A stretch of DNA of 64,000 nucleotides, taken from assembly GCA_016704895.1 (NCBI GenBank), contig JADIZG010000008.1:6001-70000 (forward strand). Reading direction: 5' to 3'. Position numbers and translations under genes: made by a program. How positions within the stretch are numbered: position 1 is the stretch's first letter; each line of letters opens with the position of its first letter. This DNA is from Betaproteobacteria bacterium (GTDB lineage: Bacteria > Pseudomonadota > Gammaproteobacteria > Burkholderiales > Casimicrobiaceae). The notes under the pieces were generated by a model. That model saw only the letters and a list, made by a program, of their open reading frames with translations, did no database searches and was not told the DNA's origin. This document shows, one piece after another, positions 54,806 to 62,711 of this stretch.

Positions 54806-55117
54806 GTCGGCCTTCAGGCCGACTGAGCTCCGCCTTTTGTGGGTTGGCCTTCAGGCCGACGCCTTTCCTTCAGGCGACACACCTCGTCGGGCTGAAGGCC
54901 GACCAAGGGGCCCCTGGGGTCGGCCCTCAGGCCGACGCCGGCGGCCGGGGCCGGCCGCGCCCTCATGGGGGGGGGGGGGGGGGGGGGGGCCCGTCGAGGC
55001 AGAAGGCGTCAGGCTGGAAGCCACCGGATGCGCCGGTGCCGCAGGTGGCGGGTCCCGCCCGTGGGGTCCGGCTTCAGCCGGACGCGATGCCTCCTGCATG
55101 TCGGGCCGAAGCCCGAC
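54806..55117. repeat. REP cluster (six palindromes) around a 23-bp G run
   Basis: Palindromes of the GTCGGCCTTCAGGCCGAC family lie at 54806, 54842, 54886 and 54919. Variants GTCCGGCTTCAGCCGGAC (55066) and GTCGGGCCGAAGCCCGAC (55100) follow. Between them is a run of 23 G (54967-54989). The stretch separates the plus-strand operon from the convergent lipoprotein gene and contains no gene. Confidence 0.85.
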
Positions 55118-55124
55118 CCCAAGG

Positions 55125-55802
55125 TCAGATCACGCCGTCGCGCTTCAGCGTCGCAACGATGAGCCCGACGAACTGATCGATGACCTGCGGCACCGTCGCC
55201 GACGTCGTGCCGACCGACGTCGTCGTCGACGCGGCCCAGAGCACCTCGGCGTCGCGCGAGTCGAACAGCCGCGTGTCGGCGTTCACGTCCTGCGACGTCG
55301 TGATGCGCGGCGGCGTCGATATCATCGTCGGTCCCCACATCGAACTGTGGTGGCCATGGAAGCCGCGCCAGCCGGGGCCCCATGGCGACCCCGGTCCCCA
55401 GCCGGGACCGGGTCCCCACGCGGTCGTCGTCACCATGCCGGGCGTGACGTTCACCTGCTGGGTGACGTTGATGATGCGCGACACGATCACGTGCGAGACG
55501 TCCGCCGCACGTACGGCGCGCTGGAGCCGTTCCTCGGGAATCGGGCCATCGTCGGGCAGCGTCAGGTACGCCTGCACGGCGCGGACGCCGGCGGCGCCCA
55601 GCGATGCGACCATCCGGTCCTCGTAGAGACGGCGCGTCGAGGCGTCGCGCGTGACGCCCATCACCATCAGGCTCCTGACGGCGCGCTGGCCGGCGAACTG
55701 CGGGTTGACCCATTGGGCATCGAGTCGCGTGGCTTCCGTCGCGCAGCCGGCGACGGCTGCGGCGGCGAGCAGGACCAGCATCAGATTGCGGCGTGCGTTC
55801 AT
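55125..55802 (-). CDS. Putative outer-membrane/periplasmic lipoprotein
   Basis: The protein has 225 residues; the ATG overlaps the upstream stop and follows AAGGAGG. The lipoprotein signal is NLMLVLLAAAAVAGC (Cys20). The mature part contains LDAQWVNPQFAGQRAVRSLMVMGVTRDASTRRLYEDRMVASL, a pattern seen in DUF4136-like lipoproteins. There is a Gly/Pro/Trp-rich loop (WGPGPGWGPGSPWGPGWRGFHGHH) and a conserved C-terminal TSATVPQVIDQFVGLIVATLKRDGVI. Function unknown. Confidence 0.78.
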   Translation of the reverse strand: MNARRNLMLVLLAAAAVAGCATEATRLDAQWVNPQFAGQRAVRSLMVMGVTRDASTRRLYEDRMVASLGAAGVRAVQAYLTLPDDGPIPEERLQRAVRAADVSHVIVSRIINVTQQVNVTPGMVTTTAWGPGPGWGPGSPWGPGWRGFHGHHSSMWGPTMISTPPRITTSQDVNADTRLFDSRDAEVLWAASTTTSVGTTSATVPQVIDQFVGLIVATLKRDGVI

Positions 55803-56739
55803 CAAGTGCCTCCTTGGGGCGCCACGATACCACTTGCACCCGGCCTCGGCATCGCGCTGGCGAGCAGCGGCGCGAGCGGCAACGCGTTCGTCGGGTGCAG
55901 CACGCTGTCGGTGCTCCAGACGTGGCGCACGCCGGCTCGCCGCAGATCGGCGACCGCGTCGCCCACGAACAGGCCGTGGACGACCAGCACGTCGACCGTG
56001 GCCGCGCCGCGCTCGAGGCATCGACGGGCGGCGACGGCGAGCGTCGCTCCGGTGCTCGCCATGTCGTCGACGAGGACGACGCTCCTGCCTGTCAGGGCAA
56101 CGTCCGGGATGTCGATCGAGACGTCCCGATCGCCGCGGCGCAGCTTGCGGCACACGGCGGTCTCGAACGGGTGATCGCGGGTCGCGGCAGCCAGCCACTG
56201 TGCGGACTCCTCGTCGGGCCCCACGAGCAGCGCATCGGGCTCGCGTTCCTGCAGGTACGCGCCGAACAGCGCGGCGGCCGACAGCGCGACGGCGGACGCG
56301 GCTGGCACCGCTTCCGCCAGCGTGGCGACGCGGTGCAGGTGCGGATCGACGGTGACGACCGCGTCGAACCGGTCGGCCAGCCATTCGCCGACGATCCGCT
56401 GGCTGATTGCTTCGCCCGGGTTGAACGCGATGTCCTGGCGCATGTAGCACAGGTAGGGCGCGATCAGCGTGATCGATCGCGCGCCGTTCCGGCGCGCCGC
56501 CTCGGCCGCGAGGATCGTCTCGACGAGCTTGTCGTTCGGATGATCGAGACTGCGACACATCGCGACCTGCGCGGGCAGCGGGCGGGGACCGTGACGCGGC
56601 TTTCCCCGTCCGGAAACCGGTGGACGGCGACCTTTGCGTATCGGACGTTCAGCTGCGCGGCAAGGCGCGCGGCCGGAGCGTCGTAGTCGTCGAATCCCAG
56701 GACGACGTCCGGGAAGGGCAGGCGATCGCGCACGCTCAC
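55802..56739 (-). CDS. prs: Ribose-phosphate pyrophosphokinase-like protein; frame break near 56580
   Basis: The start is GTG 56739, overlapping the preceding stop. The first frame reads PFPDVVLGFDDYDAPAARLAAQLNVRYAKVAVHRFPDGESRVTVPA, the Prs N-terminal domain. After one base change near 56580 the second frame gives VAMCRSLDHPNDKLVETILAAEAARRNGARSITLIAPYLCYMRQDIAFNPGEAISQ and the PRPP loop VVLVDDMASTGATLAVAA. About 312 residues result. It lacks some residues of housekeeping Prs (its FNPGE and PYLCYMRQD are shared with a shorter paralogue group), so it is probably a specialised PRPP-forming or ribose-phosphate enzyme working with the adjacent phosphorylase. Confidence 0.82.
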
Positions 56740-58291
56740 GTCTGCACGAAGATGGGGGGGACGTCCGACGCGCGGCCGATCGTGTAGCCGGTGCTCTGTC
56801 CGCAGAGCTCGCGGGCGAACCGGAAGTCCGGCGCGAACTCGGCATGCACCCGGTAGAGCGGCTCGCCGTCGTGCACGCGATCGCCGAGCTTCCTGAAGAG
56901 GTCGACGCCCGCGCCCTTCGCCATCGGCGCGCCGGCGTAGCGCGCGATGCGCGCCATCTGCAGGTTGTCGATTCCCGTGACCGTGCCCGAGCCGGGGCTC
57001 CGCACCTCGAAGCTCAACCGGCCCGGCGCGCAGAGGTGCTTCGGCTTGCCCTGCGCGGCGATGATCGCGTGCATCTTCTCCAGTGCGCGTCCCGAGTCGA
57101 GGATGTCCCGCGCGATCGTGAATCCCCGGCCGCCGCGGACGTCGGGATCGAACTCGATGATCCGTCCCGCGAGCCGCAGCGCCTTCTGCCGAAGATCGGC
57201 CGGCGCGGCGGGATCGCCCTGCAGCACGCGCATCGCGTCGCGCGCCTCGAGGACGGGCCCGATGCCGTTGCCGACCGGCTGGCGGCCGTCGGTGATGATG
57301 ACTTCCAGGTGGATGCCGAGCTGGTCGCCGACGTACTCGAAGAGCTTGCGCAGGCGCTGGGCGTCCCGCATGCGCCGGACCTTGGCCGTCGGACCGACGG
57401 GAATGTCGATCAGCAGGTGCGTCGATCCGGCGGCGACCTTCTTGGACAGGATCGACGCGATCAACTGGCCCTGCGAATCGATCCCCAGCGGCCGCTCGAC
57501 CGAGATCATCACGTCGTCGGCGGGCGACAGCCGGGCGGTCCCGCCCCAGGCGATGCATCCGCGGTGGCGGCGGACGATCCGGCGCAGATCGGCGATCTTC
57601 AGCTCGACTTTCGCCAGCACCTCCATCGTGTCCGCCGTGCCGGCCGGCGACGTTATCGCGCGGCTCGACGTCTTCGGAATCAGCATGCCGTGGGCGGCGA
57701 CGATCGGGACGACCAGCAGCGACGTGCGGTTGCCGGGAATCCCGCCGATGCAGTGCTTGTCGGCGACCAGCGGCTCCTGCCAGTCGAGGCGCTCGCCGGA
57801 CTCGACCATCGCGCGCGTGAGGTACAGGATCTCGTCGCGATCGAGCTCGTTCTGCACGGTGGCCACGATGAACGCCGCGACCTCGGTCTTCGCGTAGTGA
57901 TTGGCCGAGATGTCGGCGACGATCTGGCGGAATGCGTCCTGGTCGAGGCGCTCGCCCGCGATCTTCCGGCGGACCGCTTCCAGCGATTCCGGGCGCACCG
58001 GATGGCCGACCTCGACCCTCGCGCCCGCCCTCGCGCCCAGTTGCGCGTATGCCGGCTCCGACAGTCCCAGCTCGTTCCGCGAGACGATCGTGTCGTCGTC
58101 GACGACGTTGAGAACGGCGAGGATGTGCTGCTTGCCGTTGGCGACCTCGATCTTGGACAGGGCCCGGAAGCCCTCGATCCGGTAGACCGAGCAGTCGCGG
58201 TGGAGGTAGGCGACGTTCTCGCGGTGGGTGTCGATGGCGACGCGGCGGACCTTCAGGACGCGCGCGCTGCGGGGTCGGGGAGGAGGGTCAT
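56736..58291 (-). CDS. Thymidine/AMP phosphorylase-like protein; frame break near start
   Basis: The main frame reads VLKVRRVAIDTHRENVAYLHRDC to the stop at 56736, about 510 residues. An ATG at 58291 is out of frame by one base, so an indel near 58265-58285 is likely. The N-terminal extension (60-100 residues) followed by the pyrimidine-phosphorylase core (DKHCIGGIPGNRTSLLVVPIVAAHGMLIPKTSSRAITSPAGTADTMEVLAKVEL) is the long archaeal/AMP-phosphorylase type. It should phosphorolyse a nucleoside or nucleoside monophosphate and release ribose phosphate. The coupled Prs-like gene supports a PRPP/ribose-1,5-bisphosphate salvage unit, an inference from similar gene pairs. Confidence 0.85.
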
Positions 58292-58949
58292 GTCGTGTCG
58301 GGCAGGCTGGTGCCGCATCGTAACGCGACTTGGCGACCGGACAGGAAATCCGGAACCTCCGGGCGGCCAGGGCGCCTGCAGGCGGCGAGGCGGGGGGGGG
58401 CTGCGGCGCGCGGGGGCGGCGAGCCATGGGCCGGCCGGCGCCGGGCGGGCGGGGCGGGGGGGGCCGGCGCGGGGGGGCCGGGGGGGCCGGGGGGGGACCC
58501 TTGTTCCGGACTCCCACCCCCCACAAAACCCATACGCCTCCCCCGCCCCGACCCTCCCCCCCGACACGCGACCCCGCCCGGGGCCCGGGGGTCGCCGGGC
58601 CAGTCGATGACGGTCGCGTAGTCCGCGTGGGCGGCGAGCAGCACCGACTCGCCCGCGGCGCCGGGGCGGGCCGGGGGGGGCGCCGGGAGGAAGCCAGGTC
58701 TGCCGGTCGGCGCCTGGACGCCGCACGCGTCATCGCCAGACGACGCGCCATCGGCGCGAAGGCTTCCGGCAGGGTACGACTCCCTGACCTCGACCCCGCC
58801 CCGGAGGCGCACGCGGAGCGGACCTGACGTCGCGCCATCGTCTCGACGATCCGTGCGAGTCCAGGGCGCCCGCCACGGCATGGCGTGCGCGCGATCGGCC
58901 CGGGCGCGAATGCGCACCGGCCGCCAATCGCGGACGAACGCGCCCCGGC
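58292..58949. other. G/C-tract region with possible remnant gene
   Basis: From 58392 to 58497 the plus strand is almost pure G runs with few C, then from about 58505 to 58575 almost pure C runs (CCCACCCCCCACAAAACCC…CCTCCCCCGCCCC). A minus-strand frame around 58590-58760 reads GESVLLAAHADYATVIDWPGDP, which looks like real protein, but no full gene can be built. The tract itself looks like a sequencing or scaffolding artefact. Confidence 0.5.
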
Positions 58950-60242
58950 TCAGAAGCGGAACGCGTAGTTGAGGTAGGCGCGCAGCTGGGTCTGCGTCTG
59001 CGGCGCGCCGTCCTCGTGCAACCAGGAGTAACGGAGCGTGGCCACCAGACCTTCGAGGATCGATCCCTTGCCGACCGCGTAATCGACCCGGACGTTGGTC
59101 TCGTAGCGATCCGGAATCGCAGCGCCTGTCTGCGAGTTGATCCGGTCGCGTCCATCCGCATAGAGGGCGGCGGCCGTGAGCCCGGGAACGCCGAGGTCGC
59201 GGAAGTCGACGTTGCCGCCGATCCCCCAGGCCTTCTCGCCTGCGGTGTTGAACGCCACCTGCATCAGGTTGAGGTACGACGCATGGTCGCCGAAGGGATT
59301 CTGGGTGTCGAATCCCTCGCCCGTCTGCGTGTAGTAGAGCTGGACGCCGACCGGCCCGTGGGCGAGCGCGGCCTGCAGGCCCATGCCCCAGGTCGAGAAC
59401 GATCCGATCTGTTCATCCCCGACCGAGCGCTGCGGATAGTACTGGGCACCCAGCGCCAGCGACGTCTTGTCATTGATGGCGATCGGGTACTTGCCCTCCA
59501 CGTAGAACGTGTTGAAGACGTCGACCCCGTACTGGTCGTCCATCTTGACGTACCCGTTCTTCACGAAGTCCCAGGTCCCGCCCGCGTAGATCACGCCTTT
59601 CTGGCTGCCGGTTCCGCCCGCGGTGTTCGACATCCAGACGAAGCTGTCGGACTCGCGGAGCTTCATCTTGGTGATGTAGCCGCCGGTGTAGGAGACGTCC
59701 TTCGCGGCACCGGTCAACGTATAGGCCTCGAACGTCTGGGGCACCATGCGGTTGTCCCGCGGGTTGATGAACGGCCGGTTGACGAGCTGCCGGTAACCGG
59801 TGAGCGTCTGGCCGAGGATCCGCACCGCGCCGAAGGCCTCGCCCAGCACCGTGATCTGCTCCTGCCCCGTCCTGAGCAGTTTGGTCCCGTCGCTGTCGTC
59901 CGGGCCGTAGAGCTTCTGCGACGTGTAGCCGACGAACCCGAGCTGGAACACGTCGCCCCACCACGGGCTGCGCAGGCCCGCCCATCCACCGAGCGCCCAC
60001 GCTTCGCTCGGCACGCCGGTGAGGCCTTCCTGGTCGAAGTAATAGGTCCGCAGTTGGACCACGGGCTCGAAGCCGCCCGGGAGCAGGTAGGCATCCTTGG
60101 CCGGACTGCCCGGAGAGATGCCCTGGGCCGATGCGGTGGCCACCACCCCGACGGAACACACTGCAAGCAACAGCGCTCGCAGGCCCCTGCGTGGGCAGGC
60201 TCTTGCGTCATTCGAGGGTCGATGCATCGCCCGGCTCGTCAT
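58950..60242 (-). CDS. OprD-family outer-membrane porin
   Basis: The protein has 430 residues with a signal peptide (LRALLLAVCSVGVVATASAQ). Family markers are VVQLRTYYFDQ, FLGFVGYTSQKLYGPDD-like loop, GYRQLVNRPFINPRDNRMVPQTFEAYTLTG and the C-terminal barrel strand ending LRAYLNYAFRF with terminal Phe. OprD-type porins admit basic amino acids or small carboxylates. It lies 16 bp downstream of the AspT-like antiporter gene, and the two might supply the same substrate from outside. Confidence 0.9.
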   Translation of the reverse strand: MTSRAMHRPSNDARACPRRGLRALLLAVCSVGVVATASAQGISPGSPAKDAYLLPGGFEPVVQLRTYYFDQEGLTGVPSEAWALGGWAGLRSPWWGDVFQLGFVGYTSQKLYGPDDSDGTKLLRTGQEQITVLGEAFGAVRILGQTLTGYRQLVNRPFINPRDNRMVPQTFEAYTLTGAAKDVSYTGGYITKMKLRESDSFVWMSNTAGGTGSQKGVIYAGGTWDFVKNGYVKMDDQYGVDVFNTFYVEGKYPIAINDKTSLALGAQYYPQRSVGDEQIGSFSTWGMGLQAALAHGPVGVQLYYTQTGEGFDTQNPFGDHASYLNLMQVAFNTAGEKAWGIGGNVDFRDLGVPGLTAAALYADGRDRINSQTGAAIPDRYETNVRVDYAVGKGSILEGLVATLRYSWLHEDGAPQTQTQLRAYLNYAFRF

Positions 60243-60258
60243 GTCCTGCTCTCCGCGT

Positions 60259-61851
60259 CTAGGGTCCGAAAAAGGCCGGGACGATGTCCACGAACAGTAT
60301 CTTCACGATGGTCATGCCCGGAAAGATCATCGCGTAGCCCAGGTCCGGCCGGTCGGTCGGCGCGAGCTTGTTGGCGTAGGCGAGGATCGCGGGGTTGCCG
60401 CAGGCGCCGGAGACGATGCCCGCGACTTCGTCGTAAGGCATTTTGAAAACGAGGAGGCCGAGGATCAGGATCGGCAGCACGAGCGCGACCAGCACGACCG
60501 CCCCCAGCGCCAGCATCGTCAGGCCGGACTGGGTGACCGTCGCGGCGAACTTGGGGCCGGAGGACATCCCGACCTGGGCGAGGAACAGCGTCAGCCCGAG
60601 GTTGCGCAGCACGAGGTTCGCCGAGAGCGGAATGGTCCAGTTCATCCCGCCCGTGCGGCGCAGGTTGCCGAGGATGAGCGCCATGATCAGCACGCCCGAC
60701 AAGCCTATCGAGAGCTTGCCGACGAGGGGAATGGGAAGCTGGATCGCGCCGATCAGGAAGCCGAGCGCCATGCCGATGCCGATCGAGATGTAGCTGAATT
60801 CCGCGGTGCCCTTGATCGAGTCGCCGAAGTACTTGCGCATCGCCGCGAAGTCGCCGCGATCGGCGAGCACGCCGACGCGGTCACCGAACTCGAGTACGAG
60901 GTCGGGGCGCGGCTGGATGTCGGCGTCGCCGCGGCGGACCTGGATGAGGACGGACGCCTTGTCCCACGGCAGCTCGAGATCGCCCAGCGTTCTGCCCACT
61001 ACGGTCGGACGCGAGGCAAACACGCGCAGGTAGTCCAGGTCCCGGCGGTCCTTGACCAGCTGGCCGGGGGCGGCTTCCCCGAGGAGTTTGCTCGCCTGCG
61101 CGAGCACTTCCCTGGTGGGACCGACGGCCAGCAGGACGTCGTTCCCGGCGACGATGGCGCTCGGGGAGGCCGGCTCGTTGCGGCTCTCGCGGCGAAGCGC
61201 CACGATCTGCACGCCGGCAGGCAGCGCGGCCATGACCTCGCCGAGCGTCTTGCCGGCGAGGGCCGGATTGCGCAGCGCGATCTCGAGCATCTCCATGCCC
61301 GTGGACGTCGGCGCCTCGATCTTCGGCTTCAGGATCATGAACGCCACGTAGAGAAACAGGATGGGCCCGGCCACGCCGAACGGATAGGACACCGAATAGC
61401 CCACCGCCGGGTTGTCGTTGCCGAGCGTCGCGATTGCCGCCTGCAGCGTCGGGGTGCTGGTGCCCGAGCCCGCGAACAGGCCCAGCGCGTAGCCGAGGTC
61501 GAGGTTCATCGCCTTCACGAACACGAGGCTCACGGCACCCGCGCACAGCACGCCGATCAGTGCGAGGAGGTTCGCCCGGCGCCCGCTGGCGCTGACCAGC
61601 CCGGTGAAGAACTGCTTGCCGTACTGGACGCCCACGCCGTAGAGGAAGAGCGCCAGGCCCAGCGTACCGACCATCGGTGCCGGCACCGACTTCGGCGCGA
61701 ACCAGCCCATCGCCAGCGCGACGAAGAGCACCGCGCCGACTCCGAGGGAGAAGCCCTTGATGTTGATTTCGCCAACGAGATAGCCAATCGCGATCGTCAG
61801 GAAGAGCGCCATCATCGGCTGCTGTTCGAGCAACGACACGACGAGATCCAT
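60259..61851 (-). CDS. AspT/YidE-type (AAE family) transporter
   Basis: The protein has 530 residues. Two AspT-AlaEx domains, each with about five helices and the motifs LGLALFLYGVGVQYGKQFF, LGLFAGSGTSTPTLQAAIA and NLGLTLFLAQVGMSSGPKF, VSGACGNPAILAYAN, flank a cytosolic region with two TrkA_C (RCK) domains (about 190-350). AspT exchanges aspartate and alanine; YidE relatives have unknown solutes. Between the porin and PFL genes it may exchange a carboxylate or amino acid during anaerobic growth. Confidence 0.88.
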   Translation of the reverse strand: MDLVVSLLEQQPMMALFLTIAIGYLVGEINIKGFSLGVGAVLFVALAMGWFAPKSVPAPMVGTLGLALFLYGVGVQYGKQFFTGLVSASGRRANLLALIGVLCAGAVSLVFVKAMNLDLGYALGLFAGSGTSTPTLQAAIATLGNDNPAVGYSVSYPFGVAGPILFLYVAFMILKPKIEAPTSTGMEMLEIALRNPALAGKTLGEVMAALPAGVQIVALRRESRNEPASPSAIVAGNDVLLAVGPTREVLAQASKLLGEAAPGQLVKDRRDLDYLRVFASRPTVVGRTLGDLELPWDKASVLIQVRRGDADIQPRPDLVLEFGDRVGVLADRGDFAAMRKYFGDSIKGTAEFSYISIGIGMALGFLIGAIQLPIPLVGKLSIGLSGVLIMALILGNLRRTGGMNWTIPLSANLVLRNLGLTLFLAQVGMSSGPKFAATVTQSGLTMLALGAVVLVALVLPILILGLLVFKMPYDEVAGIVSGACGNPAILAYANKLAPTDRPDLGYAMIFPGMTIVKILFVDIVPAFFGP

Positions 61852-61869
61852 GGTTTTCCCTGTGGTTGG

Positions 61870-62710
61870 CTATCGCGCGTTGCAGCCCGCGTCGCGGAAC
61901 TGCCCGAGGACCCTGGCCAGGAGCTCGGGAGACGCCGGCGGGGTCTCGGCGAGCGGATAGTCGAGCCCGAGCGCTTTCCACTTGAACGCGCCCAGCTGAT
62001 GGAAGGGCAACACCTCCACCCACTCGACGTTCTTCATCGGCGCGACGAACTTCGCGACGCCTTCGACGTTGGCCGGCTCGTCGGTCAGTCCCGGCACGAG
62101 CACGTAGCGGAGCCACACCGGCTTGCCCATCGCCGCCAGACGCTCGGCGAAGCGCAACGTCGGCGCGACGTCCTGTTTGGTCACGCGACGATAGGTTTCC
62201 GGGTCCCACGACTTGATGTCGAGGAGGACGAGATCGACGCTCTGCAGGTACTCGTCGGTCGCGCGGTCGCCGAGGAAGCCGGAGGTGTCGAGCGCGGTGT
62301 GCAGGCCGAATTCCTTGGCCGCCGCGAAGATGCGCCGCGAGAAGGCCGGTTGCACCAGCGGCTCGCCGCCGGAGAGGGTGAGCCCGCCCTTCAACGACCG
62401 CAGCGCCGGGGCGAAGTGTGCCAGCCGGCCGACGATGCGTTCCAGGGGAACCCGCATGCCGTCCTTCAGGCGCCACGTGTCCGGATTGTGGCAGTACTGG
62501 CAGCGCAGCGGGCAGCCGGAGAGGAAGAGCGTCACGCGGATGCCCGGTCCGTCGAGGTGGGAGCCGGTCTCGTACGAATGCACGTAGCCGGACGAGCCCT
62601 CGCCTTCGTTGTAGTTCTCGAGCTCCGGCGCATCCGGCGAGAGGTCGTGCCGGAAATCGTGGCGATTGCCTTCCGGGATGTCGGCGTCGAGCCGGTGGGC
62701 GGCCGCGCAT
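61870..62710 (-). CDS. pflA: Pyruvate formate-lyase activating enzyme; uncertain start
   Basis: The radical-SAM motif is CPLRCQYCHNPDTW (CxxxCxxC), with GYVHSYETGSHLDGPGIRVTLFLSG before it, GGLTLSGGEPLVQPAF, and VDLVLLDIKSWDPETYRRVT. The enzyme makes the glycyl radical of PflB using SAM. No in-frame ATG or GTG precedes GYVHSY at the expected place. ATG 62710 is 1 bp after the pflB stop but in another frame, so a one-base change between 62710 and about 62640 is likely. About 280 residues then result. Confidence 0.85.
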
Positions 62711-62711
62711 C

